From: Virgibacillus_F sp049310925
GTDB taxonomy: Bacteria; Bacillota; Bacilli; Bacillales; Amphibacillaceae
Direction: 5' to 3'
NCBI RefSeq assembly: GCF_049310925.1
Contig: NZ_JBMERP010000009.1
Location: 1 to 64,000, forward strand
DNA: 64,000 nucleotides
A program made the translations under genes and the position numbers. Shown here in pieces: positions 24,375 through 32,836 of this stretch. The notes under the pieces were generated by a model. That model was not told the DNA's origin and did no database searches. It saw only the letters and a list, made by a program, of their open reading frames with translations. The stretch's first letter is position 1. Every line of letters starts with the position of its first letter.

Positions 24375-24611
24375 GGAACTTGCCCCCTTGTTCCTTTTTT
24401 CTATTATCCTAAATGTTTGGAATAATTGCAACAAAAAATAATAATTATTTCAAAAAAATCCTGTTTTGGTCGAGCGAAACTTAATTAGCTAACCACAATA
24501 GATATAACCACATGCTTGAATGTTTCTCTAGACTCATGACACACTACTTTGGTAGACTATTATAGCTATTATTAATTGATCTCAAACCCAGAACATAAAC
24601 GGAGGACCCTC

Positions 24612-25475
24612 ATGACACATTCGGAAAACTTGAAAAAGGGCGAGAAAGGTGCTTGGATTAGCATTTTTGCTTACCTTATTTTATCTGTAACTAAACTAAT
24701 CGTAGCCTATTTTGGGAATTCAGAAGCATTACGAGCAGATGGGTTAAATAATTCAACGGATGTTATTGCATCTATAGCCGTGTTGATTGGTTTAAAAATA
24801 TCCAGAAAACCAGCAGATAATGATCATCACTATGGGCATTATCGTGCAGAAACAGTAGCTTCTTTGTTCGCTGCCTTTATTATGATTTCAGTTGGGATTC
24901 AAGTGATTTACGATACAATCCGTAAACTTTGGCTTGGGGAAGTAACTGAACCGGACCCTATAACTGCCTGGACTGCACTGGGTGCTGCTGTGATTATGTA
25001 TGGTATCTACAAATACAATGTAAGCTTAGCAAAAGAGATTGAAAGTCCAGGTCTCCACGCAGCTGCACAGGATAATAAATCGGATGCCTTCGTTAGTTTA
25101 GGAGCATTTGTCGGGATAGTGGGGGCACAGTTTGGTTTGTACTGGTTGGATCCTATCGCAGGTCTAGTTGTAGGCTTGATTATATGTAAAACAGCATGGG
25201 ATATCTTTAAAGATTCAACACATGCACTTACCGACGGTTTCGATGCAAAGTTTTTATTTAAAATAAAAAAAAGCATCGCCAGAGTAAATGGTGTTAAAGA
25301 GGTCAAGGATATAAAAGGCCGCGTCCACGGTAATCAGTCCTTTATCGATATAATTATTTTGGTGGATCCTGATTTGACTGTTAAAGCAGGCCATGACATA
25401 ACAGTTCACGTTGAGAATTTACTAGCTCAAAAACATAATATATACTACGCACACATTCACATTGAGCCTTATTAA
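24612..25475 (+). CDS. Cation diffusion facilitator, Mn-type (MneS-like)
   Basis: A 287-residue metal exporter with six helices and a C-terminal cytoplasmic domain. The helix-2 site reads LRADGLNNSTDV and the helix-5 site AAAQDNKSDAF: the DxxxD-type pattern with Asn/Asp in place of the His seen in Zn exporters favours Mn2+ as the substrate, as for MneS/MneP. A His-rich DHHYGHYRAET lies in the helix 2-3 loop. The C-terminal domain ends YYAHIHIEPY. The start at 24612 follows GGAGG; an upstream in-frame ATG at 24576 has none. No Mn riboswitch was seen upstream. Confidence 0.85.
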   Translation: MTHSENLKKGEKGAWISIFAYLILSVTKLIVAYFGNSEALRADGLNNSTDVIASIAVLIGLKISRKPADNDHHYGHYRAETVASLFAAFIMISVGIQVIYDTIRKLWLGEVTEPDPITAWTALGAAVIMYGIYKYNVSLAKEIESPGLHAAAQDNKSDAFVSLGAFVGIVGAQFGLYWLDPIAGLVVGLIICKTAWDIFKDSTHALTDGFDAKFLFKIKKSIARVNGVKEVKDIKGRVHGNQSFIDIIILVDPDLTVKAGHDITVHVENLLAQKHNIYYAHIHIEPY

Positions 25476-25509
25476 ATGTACAACACATCGTTAAGTCTAA
25501 TGCTGAAAT

Positions 25510-25556
25510 CCTTAGTTGTACTTATGCAGTAAGAAAGGATTTACACTTTCTTACCT
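25510..25556. repeat. Short intergenic repeat, copy B, with hairpin
   Basis: CCTTAGTTGTACTTATGCAG is followed by a perfect hairpin GTAAGAAAG/CTTTCTTAC (25529-25554). It lies between the CDF and GNAT genes. Related to copies at 14896, 21115 and 38761. Confidence 0.55.
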
Positions 25557-25560
25557 ACCT

Positions 25561-25601
25561 AAAAAAAAGAAGCTAAAAGATAAAATCACCTTCTAGCTTC
25601 T
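25561..25601 (-). terminator. Terminator of GNAT gene
   Basis: On the minus strand AGAAGCTA...TAGCTTCT with inner pairing is followed by a run of eight T. The 5' arm overlaps the last codons of the gene. Confidence 0.8.
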
Positions 25602-26138
25602 ACTTTTATTTGTTAAACCTGCTAACAAATCATCTATACTTTTCCAACCATATGCCGTCTCCTGATACGTTCCCTCACCTATGGTCGTTTCTTCTACACC
25701 GATAGGTTCTGCCAGGCATCTTTCGTAAAACCTGCTTGATGGGTTCTGTTTTAGCACCCATACAAGAATTGATGTATTTCCTTTTGACTTCATGTCCTCT
25801 GCAAATACCTGCAATAATTTTACACCTAAACCTAAACGTTGAAATTCGTCCAACAAATAGATTGTATAAATTTCACTATCGAAGTTAAACCGTTTTGTTC
25901 TTTCAGGACCACCATTTACAAAGCCCACGATTTGTTTTTCGTTATGAACTACATAGGTGCATTGATCTTCCTTCTGTAATTTCAAAACGGTTTGCCATAA
26001 GGCCAATCGATTTTCGTACGTTATATTTGATATATCTTTTTCATTTAACAATTCTTTATAAGTACTTTTCCAACTATTAATATGTATGTTAGCTATTGCC
26101 TCTGCATCCTCATACTCTGCTTTTCTTGTATAATACAT
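25593..26138 (-). CDS. GNAT-family N-acetyltransferase
   Basis: A 181-residue acetyltransferase. The N-terminal YYTRKAEYEDAEAIANIHINSWKSTYKELL and the acetyl-CoA loop segment FQRLGLGVKLLQVFAEDMKSKG (about 108-129) show the GNAT fold; YLLDEFQRLGLG carries the R/Q-x-x-G-x-G/A-type binding loop. SRFYERC is another typical element. Substrate is unknown. The start at 26138 is preferred because GGGGG lies nine bases upstream; an in-frame ATG at 26153 overlaps that site. It lies about 45 bp downstream of azlD and could be co-transcribed. Confidence 0.85.
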   Translation of the reverse strand: MYYTRKAEYEDAEAIANIHINSWKSTYKELLNEKDISNITYENRLALWQTVLKLQKEDQCTYVVHNEKQIVGFVNGGPERTKRFNFDSEIYTIYLLDEFQRLGLGVKLLQVFAEDMKSKGNTSILVWVLKQNPSSRFYERCLAEPIGVEETTIGEGTYQETAYGWKSIDDLLAGLTNKSRS

Positions 26139-26184
26139 GTCTCGAGCCCCCAAGTAAAATCCTCTTTCTATTGAAAAATAAACG

Positions 26185-26478
26185 TTATAAACTCATAATG
26201 AATACTGTTGCAATAGCACCTACTACTACCAAAATGATATTCAGTCCAAAATAAGCCAGGATGATTGCAACAACGCCACCAATAATTCCAATATGTGGAT
26301 GCTCTGGCCGAACCAATAAAATACCTGGAAAGATCAAGGCCCCAAGTGCGGCATAAGGAATAGCATTTAACCAGCGATTAAGCCAATCAGGAAAATTTAT
26401 TCGATCCACAATATAGGCTGGTATAATTCTGGGAATCATTGTCGCTAAAGACATTCCAATAATAATTGCAATTATCAT
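26185..26478 (-). CDS. azlD: Branched-chain amino acid transport protein AzlD
   Basis: A 97-residue membrane protein with three or four helices, the small partner of AzlC in a two-component exporter of branched-chain amino acids or analogues such as azaleucine. The motif MIPRIIPAYIVDRINFPDWLNRWLNAIPYAALGAL is typical of AzlD. Its ATG overlaps the azlC stop by four bases, showing translational coupling. Confidence 0.9.
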   Translation of the reverse strand: MIIAIIIGMSLATMIPRIIPAYIVDRINFPDWLNRWLNAIPYAALGALIFPGILLVRPEHPHIGIIGGVVAIILAYFGLNIILVVVGAIATVFIMSL

Positions 26479-27203
26479 TTCGGATCCTCCTTAAGCAAGA
26501 AAATCCCACTTGCTGCACCAATAACTGTACCTGCTACTATTGCCCATCCTTCACTCGTAAATTGACTGAATAGAACATTGATTAGTATTGCAAATACAGC
26601 GATCAATCCAACTCTTTTCTCCTTTTTGACAGAAGGAATCAGTAAACCGACAAACATAGCATATAATGCAATACCCATGCTTTGGCTCAGTTGAGATGGA
26701 ATAACTTCACCCAATACTCCCCCTAAAAATGAACCCACAATCCATGAAAAATAAGCAGTAAGAATTAATGCAGTATAAAACAATACTCCCTTTTCTTTTT
26801 TAGCTTCTGTAGGATGTAGTGAGGACATTGCAAACGTCTCATCAGTCAACCCCAATGATAAAGGAACTTTAGCATTTAGTCCAATTCCCCGGAGTCTGTT
26901 CATAAAGGACAAACTCATAACAAAATGCCTAAAGTTTAATACCAGAGTAGCGATAACAATTTCTAAAAAACCCGATCCCGCAGCAATCATATTAACAGCC
27001 ATAAATTGGCTCGCACCTGCAAATACAAAGACACTCATTAACGTTAATTCCGTTAGGGTCATGCCTGCCTGCCTTGCAAGAACGCCATATGTAATTGCAA
27101 TTGGTAAATACCCCAGCATAATGGGCAAACCAACTGCTATACCTTTTTGGATCATTTGCATTGAAGGGGATAATTCTCTTTTGCTGATTGAATTTGTTGC
27201 CAT
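26475..27203 (-). CDS. azlC: Branched-chain amino acid transport protein AzlC
   Basis: A 242-residue integral membrane protein with about six to eight helices. Family blocks include GLPIMLGYLPIAITYGVLARQAG (about 26-48), FVFAGASQFMAVNMIAAG and LNFRHFVMSLSF. Together with AzlD it forms an amino acid exporter. The start ATG follows GAGGGGG. The operon azlC-azlD shows a four-base overlap. No Lrp-family azlB regulator gene is adjacent, unlike B. subtilis, so its control is unclear. Confidence 0.92.
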   Translation of the reverse strand: MATNSISKRELSPSMQMIQKGIAVGLPIMLGYLPIAITYGVLARQAGMTLTELTLMSVFVFAGASQFMAVNMIAAGSGFLEIVIATLVLNFRHFVMSLSFMNRLRGIGLNAKVPLSLGLTDETFAMSSLHPTEAKKEKGVLFYTALILTAYFSWIVGSFLGGVLGEVIPSQLSQSMGIALYAMFVGLLIPSVKKEKRVGLIAVFAILINVLFSQFTSEGWAIVAGTVIGAASGIFLLKEDPK

Positions 27204-27280
27204 CTTATTCTACCCCCTCAAAAATGAAAATTTAGATAAGTATATACTACTTTTTTGAATTTAAAAAGAAATTTGTTTAG

Positions 27281-27492
27281 GAACAAAAGCGCAAGCGCCC
27301 TGGGTAGAGACGTACGGACTGGACTGAGCCGCAGGAGATAAAGGAAACATACCCCTGCAATAGGGGTATGCCGACGTTGGACGGCAAGTCCGCTTTTAGT
27401 CGGCCCTCCTCTGGGGAAGGAAGCCGATGTTGACTTATCGTACGAAGGCGAGGGAAGTCTCGCTAGTCTCTGGGCGCTGGAGCTGGACGTGG
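27281..27492. repeat. GC-rich intergenic repeat with internal hairpin
   Basis: This block of about 212 bp starts AAAAGCGCAAGCGCCCTGGG and ends GGGCGCTGGAGCTGGAC, so its ends carry partly complementary GCGCC/GGCGC. Inside are a hairpin CATACCCC/GGGGTATG (27348-27370) and further inverted segments. It is far more GC rich than its surroundings and contains no gene. From memory, ends of this type recur between Bacillaceae genes; no class name is assigned. The remaining bases of 27204-27579 hold only the azlC upstream region and the next terminator. Confidence 0.65.
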
Positions 27493-27544
27493 CTGTTTAT
27501 GTACCATGGTTATCCACAGCCTGTAATTTTATAGTTTCTAAGCA

Positions 27545-27577
27545 GCATAAAAGGTCAGCCAATGGTTGGCTGACCTT
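27545..27577 (-). terminator. Terminator of the BtuF-like gene
   Basis: AAGGTCAGCCAA-TGG-TTGGCTGACCTT forms a perfect 12-bp stem, followed on the minus strand by TTTTATG. Confidence 0.88.
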
Positions 27578-27579
27578 GA

Positions 27580-28344
27580 TTAAGAAATGATACTTTCTAA
27601 CTTACGTAATCCCTCAAGCAATCTTGGAGAAGGCCTACAATATAGTGACTCTTCCAAGACATGTATGTTGCCAGACTTTACGGCTTTCATCTGATCCCAA
27701 TTTGGTCTTTTCATTATAAGTTCTGGTCGCATTTTTTCTTCTTTAACACCAACCCAAACCATGCATATATGATCTGGGTCTTTTTTTCTAACGGTTTCCC
27801 AATTGGTCTGAAAACTTGCAACATTTTCTTCTTCAAATACATTAGTTGCTCCTATAAGCGCGCTTAATTCCGTGAGCCAGTTTAAACCACCCGGAGTAAA
27901 AACAGGTTTTGGCCACCACTCCCAATAAAGCGTTGGTTGGACTAATCTATGCTTTGCATTCAAACGGAATTCATCAATCGCGTGGCGGAATTTTTTTGCC
28001 ATCTCGGAACCTAATTGAGGGAAGTTTAAAGCAGATCCAATTTCTCTGATATCCGATTCGATTTCTTCAAGAGTGTTGGGGTTTAAAATTATATATGGTA
28101 AACCATAATTGTCCAGTGCCTCAATGTTTTTTTCCATCCCTGGGACACTTAAGGATGCTAAGACAAGATCAGGTTTAAGCTTTGCTACTTTATCCATATC
28201 TATTGATAAGTCAGGTCCAACACGTGGTAATTGGTTTACTTCTTCCGGCCAATCCGAAAAGTTATCTACTCCAACCAGTAATTCTGTTTTACCTAAATAA
28301 GCAACAACCTCTGTATTACTCGGACAAATAGACACAATTCTCAT
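27580..28344 (-). CDS. BtuF-like periplasmic-binding fold protein without signal peptide
   Basis: A 254-residue protein with the cobalamin/Fe-siderophore binding fold: IVSICPSNTEVVAYLG (about 3-18), GVDNFSDWPEEV (about 25-36), PDLVLAS (about 58-64), and the TPGGLNWLTEL segment. Unlike BtuF or FhuD it begins directly with MRIVSICPSN and has neither a Sec signal nor a lipobox, so it is predicted to be cytoplasmic. It is annotated in related genomes as a cobalamin-binding protein. No ABC permease or ATPase is adjacent. A GGGGGAG site precedes the ATG. Confidence 0.8.
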   Translation of the reverse strand: MRIVSICPSNTEVVAYLGKTELLVGVDNFSDWPEEVNQLPRVGPDLSIDMDKVAKLKPDLVLASLSVPGMEKNIEALDNYGLPYIILNPNTLEEIESDIREIGSALNFPQLGSEMAKKFRHAIDEFRLNAKHRLVQPTLYWEWWPKPVFTPGGLNWLTELSALIGATNVFEEENVASFQTNWETVRKKDPDHICMVWVGVKEEKMRPELIMKRPNWDQMKAVKSGNIHVLEESLYCRPSPRLLEGLRKLESIIS

Positions 28345-28368
28345 AGCGAACTCCCCCTAAAATGGTAG

Positions 28369-29127
28369 CTACCTTTCTTCACCTTGATCGGTAATCAGTA
28401 ACGGGCCATCCTTTGTAATGACAATGGTGTGTTCATACTGAACGGAACGGCCACCATCTGTTGTTCGTGCAGTCCAATTATTAGCATCCATTTTGCTTTT
28501 CCAAGTGCCCTCGTTAATCATAGGTTCAATTGTCACGACCATTCCTTCTTTTAAACGAACACCTTTGTCGGGTAAACCAAAGTGTGGAATGTGAGGCTCT
28601 TCGTGAATAGTTGGCCCAATACCATGACCGGTAAAATCCCGAACAACTGAAAATCCTTCATCCTCGGCATATGTTTGAATTGCATGGCCGATATCGCCAA
28701 TCCTACTGCCAGCCTGGGCTTTTTCTATACCTTTGTATAATGCCTTTCTCGTTACTTCCATCAACCTTTGGCCAACTTGATCAACATTTCCAACTGTATA
28801 TGTCCATGCGGAATCAGCTAAACCTCCATTTAAATTAACAACCATATCAATTGTTACGATATCACCGTCTACCAGTTTTTCTTCTCTTGGGAAGCCATGA
28901 CAAATCTCGTCGTTTACAGATGCACAGATGGCATACGGATACCCACTGAACCCTTTTTGTTCAGGAGTAGCTACGTGCTTAGCCAAATACTTTTCGACGA
29001 ATGTATCAATTTCCATAGTGGTTATCCCGGGTTTTATCATTTTTGCAATTTCTTTATGTGTTTGAACGAGTAATTTGCCAGCCTCTTGCATCATTTCAAT
29101 TTCCCGTTTACTTTTTCGCGTTATCAT
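28369..29127 (-). CDS. Type I methionine aminopeptidase (MapB/YflG-like)
   Basis: A 252-residue enzyme that removes N-terminal Met. Metal ligands are identifiable: DIVTIDMVVNLNGGLADSAWT (both Asp), HGIGPTIHEEPHIPHFG (His) and MVVTIEPM (Glu), with the last Glu near the C terminus in YEHTIVITKDGP. At this length, and outside a ribosomal protein operon, it is probably the accessory enzyme like YflG rather than the essential Map. AAAGGAAGAAGTTA precedes the ATG. It is separated from yueD by a terminator. Confidence 0.93.
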   Translation of the reverse strand: MITRKSKREIEMMQEAGKLLVQTHKEIAKMIKPGITTMEIDTFVEKYLAKHVATPEQKGFSGYPYAICASVNDEICHGFPREEKLVDGDIVTIDMVVNLNGGLADSAWTYTVGNVDQVGQRLMEVTRKALYKGIEKAQAGSRIGDIGHAIQTYAEDEGFSVVRDFTGHGIGPTIHEEPHIPHFGLPDKGVRLKEGMVVTIEPMINEGTWKSKMDANNWTARTTDGGRSVQYEHTIVITKDGPLLITDQGEER

Positions 29128-29244
29128 TAACTTCTTCCTTTCAACAATAATTATATCTAGGGTATTTTAGTAAATTTAATTTTATGCACCCACTAGTTTA
29201 TCATATTTTTATGTAAATTTGATTGTTTATGTTCATACTGCGGC

Positions 29245-29283
29245 AAAAAGGCATGCAGAAAGTATAATCCTTCTTGCATGCCA
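29245..29283 (-). terminator. Terminator of the yueD-like gene
   Basis: GGCATGCA (29250-29257) pairs with TGCATGCC (29276-29283), with more pairing inside (AGAA/TTCT). On the minus strand it is followed by TTTTTG. Confidence 0.85.
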
Positions 29284-29335
29284 GGATATGGGTATAGTCA
29301 GAATTAGGATGACCCAACCTCACGATGTTCCAAAG

Positions 29336-30094
29336 TTAAAAGTAATCACTTACATTATAAATCTTTCCATTTTCAATACTACCTTCATCGTTAAGGATAT
29401 CAACCAGGATTCCTGCGACAGCATCTGTTCCTTTGAGCTTGTTGTCTTTCTTATACGCTATAAATGTGTTTACATCAATAAATGATTGCTTAGATGTTGA
29501 ACGAATCTTTTCCTGCATTTCGGTGTCCATAATACCAGGACTAAAAGCAATTACTTTATTTCCTGTTTTTAATTCTTCCTGCTCGAGTGCCACTGTCTCA
29601 GTATATCGGTTAATACTAGCTTTTGAACTGCAATAAGCACTCCAACCATAAATCGGACGTTCTGCTGCACCCGAAGTGATGGTAACACCTATCATCGTTA
29701 CTTCAGTTTCAGTTGATTCTTTTAAAAATAGATTCGTTAAAACCATAGGTGCTATAGAGTTCACTTGCATATGATAAGCAAGATCATTACTTTTAATGAT
29801 CATTGAAGGATCAATTGGATCCAATACCGCGGCATTATTAACGAGGTATAGAGTTGTTAAATTATCAGTAAAGACTTCATTCTTTATTTTCTCAAATGTA
29901 TTTTCAATTTCAACAACATTACTCAAGTCGCATGTAAAGTGAGTAAAAGTTACATTGTTAGATTTCGCATAATTGGCTAATTCAGTTGAATCTGTACGCG
30001 CAATACCAATTACATGAATCCCTGATTCCAATAAATATTTAGCAATAGACTCTCCAAGTCCTCGTGATGTTCCAGTGATAATCGCATACTTCAT
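29336..30094 (-). CDS. Short-chain dehydrogenase, benzil reductase YueD-like
   Basis: A 252-residue NADP(H)-dependent oxidoreductase. The nucleotide loop TGTSRGLGESIA (about 8-19), NNAAVL (about 87), catalytic Ser in TSGAAE and the YxxxK pair in WSAYCSSKAS (Tyr about 155, Lys about 159) are intact. Overall it resembles YueD, the (S)-benzoin-forming benzil reductase of Bacillus, but the physiological substrate is unknown. TAAGGAGG precedes the ATG. It is monocistronic, with a terminator about 50 bases past the stop. Confidence 0.85.
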   Translation of the reverse strand: MKYAIITGTSRGLGESIAKYLLESGIHVIGIARTDSTELANYAKSNNVTFTHFTCDLSNVVEIENTFEKIKNEVFTDNLTTLYLVNNAAVLDPIDPSMIIKSNDLAYHMQVNSIAPMVLTNLFLKESTETEVTMIGVTITSGAAERPIYGWSAYCSSKASINRYTETVALEQEELKTGNKVIAFSPGIMDTEMQEKIRSTSKQSFIDVNTFIAYKKDNKLKGTDAVAGILVDILNDEGSIENGKIYNVSDYF

Positions 30095-30163
30095 GTAAAA
30101 TCCTCCTTAGATGTCATTATCTATTAATACCCCATTTTCAATTAGAAAAAACTCTACAAATAT

Positions 30164-30188
30164 CCCCGTGCAAAATAGTTACACGGGG
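30164..30188 (-). terminator. Hairpin after the dipeptidase gene
   Basis: CCCCGTG and CACGGGG pair around an 11-base loop. The T-rich stretch on the minus strand begins a few bases later, so strength is uncertain. Confidence 0.5.
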
Positions 30189-30203
30189 ACATAATGTAGT
30201 TCC

Positions 30204-31571
30204 TTAATGTTTAATCTCATTCCAGTAATGCACTAACGTCTCAATACCTTTATCAAAACTATCCAAAGGAAAACTTTCATTTGGTGAATGCAATCTGTCA
30301 TCTGGCGTACCAAAGCCTAACAGTACAATCGGAATATTATAGATCGATTCAATCCACTCAACGACTGGTATAGACCCACCCATTCGTACATAGACAGTTT
30401 CCTTTCCGAAAGCTTTCGTATAGCTTTTCGCAGCCTTTTGAATCAATGGGTTAGTTGGTTCCACTTTGTATGCTTTTGCTGAAAGTTTTTCTTTTTTAAC
30501 TTCAACGGTCACACCGGTCGGAGCAACCTTATTCACATGAGCCTCAAGTAACGCCTGAACCTTGTCAGGGTCTTGCCCAGGAACAAGGCGGCAAGTGATT
30601 TTAGCTGATGCTGAAGAAGGGATAATTGTCTTGGTGCCTTCTCCCTGATAACCACCGGATATTCCATTGATTTCAAATGTTGGACGTGCCATTGTGTGCT
30701 CTTTTGCAGTGTATCCTTTCTCGGATGCAGTTTCTTTTACACCTGCTGCTTCACTGTAGTCTTCCCCCTGAACTTGATCAATCAGTTCTCGTTCCTCATC
30801 TGTCAATGGTTCAACATCATCATAAAATCCCTCTACAGTAACTACTTCATCCACATTTTTCATTGATGCTAAAATATGATTTAATGCCATAATTGGATTT
30901 CTTATAGCGCCACCATACATTCCAGAATGTAAATCATGATCTGGACCTTTTACATTGACCTCTATTCCGGTGAATCCTTTAAGTCCGTACAGTATAGTAG
31001 GCTGGTTCTTGGCAATCATTCCAGAATCAGAAATCACCGCAAAATCCGCAGCGAATTTATCACTTTTTTCGTGAAGAATACGGTATAAGTTTTCACTACC
31101 TACTTCTTCCTCACCCTCAATGCATACCTTTACATTAATTGGCAATTTACCCTCTGTATTCATATAAGCCTCAAAGACAGCCAAGTGCATAAACACTTGA
31201 CCTTTGTCATCACTAGATCCACGTGCGTAGAGCCGACCATTTCGTACTTCAGGCTTAAATGGTTCGCTATCCCATAAATCAATTGGATCGACCGGCTGTA
31301 CATCATAATGGCCATAAAATAAAACAGTAGGCGCTTCTGGTCCTGCTCCATTATATTCTGCAAAAACTAATGGGTGTCCCCCAGTGTCTATTTGTTCAAC
31401 GTTTTCAAAATGAATATCATTTAAAAAGTTTTCTACAAAGTCTGCTGCTTGCTTGATATCCTTTTTATGTACATTAGCAGCGCTAATACTTGGAATAGAT
31501 AAAAATTGATTAAGTCTCTCTAAAAGTTCCGCTCTATTATTTGTCAGATACGATAATACCTTTTCACTCAT
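30204..31571 (-). CDS. M20-family dipeptidase
   Basis: A 455-residue zinc metallopeptidase. Ligands and catalytic residues appear in the usual places: FYGHYDVQPVDP (His about 88), ARGSSDDKGQ (bridging Asp about 119), VCIEGEEEVGS (catalytic and binding Glu about 153-154), a later Asp in AVISDSGM, and the C-terminal His in DDRLHSPNES. The lid domain (about 200-350) contains DLHSGMYGGAIRNP. The protein probably cleaves short peptides in the cytoplasm. GAGGAGGTATTCACG precedes the ATG. It is monocistronic. Confidence 0.93.
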   Translation of the reverse strand: MSEKVLSYLTNNRAELLERLNQFLSIPSISAANVHKKDIKQAADFVENFLNDIHFENVEQIDTGGHPLVFAEYNGAGPEAPTVLFYGHYDVQPVDPIDLWDSEPFKPEVRNGRLYARGSSDDKGQVFMHLAVFEAYMNTEGKLPINVKVCIEGEEEVGSENLYRILHEKSDKFAADFAVISDSGMIAKNQPTILYGLKGFTGIEVNVKGPDHDLHSGMYGGAIRNPIMALNHILASMKNVDEVVTVEGFYDDVEPLTDEERELIDQVQGEDYSEAAGVKETASEKGYTAKEHTMARPTFEINGISGGYQGEGTKTIIPSSASAKITCRLVPGQDPDKVQALLEAHVNKVAPTGVTVEVKKEKLSAKAYKVEPTNPLIQKAAKSYTKAFGKETVYVRMGGSIPVVEWIESIYNIPIVLLGFGTPDDRLHSPNESFPLDSFDKGIETLVHYWNEIKH

Positions 31572-31616
31572 CGTGAATACCTCCTCAAGCTTTTGATTTT
31601 ATCTTAGCATAAGGAA

Positions 31617-31660
31617 ACAGTCCCCCGCTACGTTAAAGTTATATAGCGTTGGAGGACTGT
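31617..31660 (-). terminator. Imperfect hairpin after mccB
   Basis: ACAGTCCCCC and GGAGGACTGT pair around inner CGCTA/TAGCG. It lies 14 bases past the mccB stop codon. The T run is only three, so it may be weak or act as an RNA-stability element. Confidence 0.5.
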
Positions 31661-31673
31661 CCCCTTCTCGTTA

Positions 31674-32807
31674 CTATTGTAATGCTTTTTCTAAATCCTC
31701 TATCAGATCGTCACTATCTTCAATTCCGACAGAAATCCGGATTAGTCCATCGGTTATTCCCAGTTCTAAGCGTCTTTCCCGGGGAATGGATGCATGTGTC
31801 ATTTGTGCTGGCAGTGAAATAAGACTCTCAACTGCTCCAAGACTTTCTGCTAAAGTGAAGTATTTTACTTTTTCTAAAACCTTTTCAGCCAGTTCTCCAC
31901 TACCTACATCAAACGATATCATACCGCCATAGCCTGATGCTTGCTCTGATGCAATGTCATGTCCTTTATGACTTTTGATTCCAGGATAATAAATAGTTGA
32001 CACCTTGTCATGGTTTTGCAAAAAAGTTACGATCTTTTTCGTATTGCTCTCTGTTGCTTCCATTCGTAATGCCAATGTTTTAATTCCGCGCATTAACAGC
32101 CAAGAGTCCTGTGGTCCTAATACCCCACCTACTGAATTTTGGATAAAGTGAAGTTCTTTTGCTAATTCATCTGAATTTACTACAACTACCCCAGCCACTA
32201 CATCACTATGCCCACCGATATACTTGGTTGCACTATGAAGGACAATATCTGCACCTAAATCTATTGGTAGCTGCCAATATGGTGTAGCAAACGTGTTATC
32301 CACTATCAATTTTAAATCATGCTTTTTCGCAATTTCTGCCATCTTTTTAATATCAGTAATTTTTAACAATGGATTTGTTGGTGTTTCAACATAAATCGCT
32401 TTGGTTTTATCCGTTATCGCTGCTTCCACTTTTTCCGGATAGCTTGTGTCTACATATGTGTGATCTAAATTAAAACGATTCAACACACTTGTCATCAAGC
32501 GATACGTACCACCATATACATCATCTGTCATTACAACATGATCATCGGCATCAAATAACATCATAACAGAAGTGATAGCAGCCATACCTGACCCGAAAGC
32601 AAAGCCAGCTCTGCCATTTTCTAATTCGCTTATTACTGTTTCGAGTGCATGGCGAGTTGGGTTACCCGTTCTTGAATATTCGAATCCCCTGTGCTTACCA
32701 ACTTGGTCCTGTTTGTACGTGCTTACTTGATAAATCGGGACAGAGACTGCACCTGTTTTCTCATCATTTGTAATTCCACCATGAATCATTTTGGTTTTTG
32801 CTCGCAT
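31674..32807 (-). CDS. mccB: Cystathionine gamma-lyase MccB
   Basis: A 377-residue PLP enzyme of the trans-sulfuration family that converts cystathionine to cysteine (or homocysteine to sulfide). The PLP lysine is in HSATKYIGGHSDVV (about Lys196), and YSRTGNPTR, GSGMAAI and the C-terminal SLGAVESLISLPAQMTHASIP are all family marks. It is the last gene of yrrT-luxS-mccA-mccB. GGAGGAGAAGTAA precedes the ATG. In B. subtilis the corresponding genes are repressed by CymR when cysteine is plentiful. Confidence 0.95.
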   Translation of the reverse strand: MRAKTKMIHGGITNDEKTGAVSVPIYQVSTYKQDQVGKHRGFEYSRTGNPTRHALETVISELENGRAGFAFGSGMAAITSVMMLFDADDHVVMTDDVYGGTYRLMTSVLNRFNLDHTYVDTSYPEKVEAAITDKTKAIYVETPTNPLLKITDIKKMAEIAKKHDLKLIVDNTFATPYWQLPIDLGADIVLHSATKYIGGHSDVVAGVVVVNSDELAKELHFIQNSVGGVLGPQDSWLLMRGIKTLALRMEATESNTKKIVTFLQNHDKVSTIYYPGIKSHKGHDIASEQASGYGGMISFDVGSGELAEKVLEKVKYFTLAESLGAVESLISLPAQMTHASIPRERRLELGITDGLIRISVGIEDSDDLIEDLEKALQ

Positions 32808-32836
32808 TTACTTCTCCTCCATATCATTTAACATAG

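Noticed and set aside
24435..24611. Mn2+ riboswitch (yybP-ykoY type) before the CDF exporter
   Set aside because: No conserved loop motifs were found in the short AT-rich upstream region.
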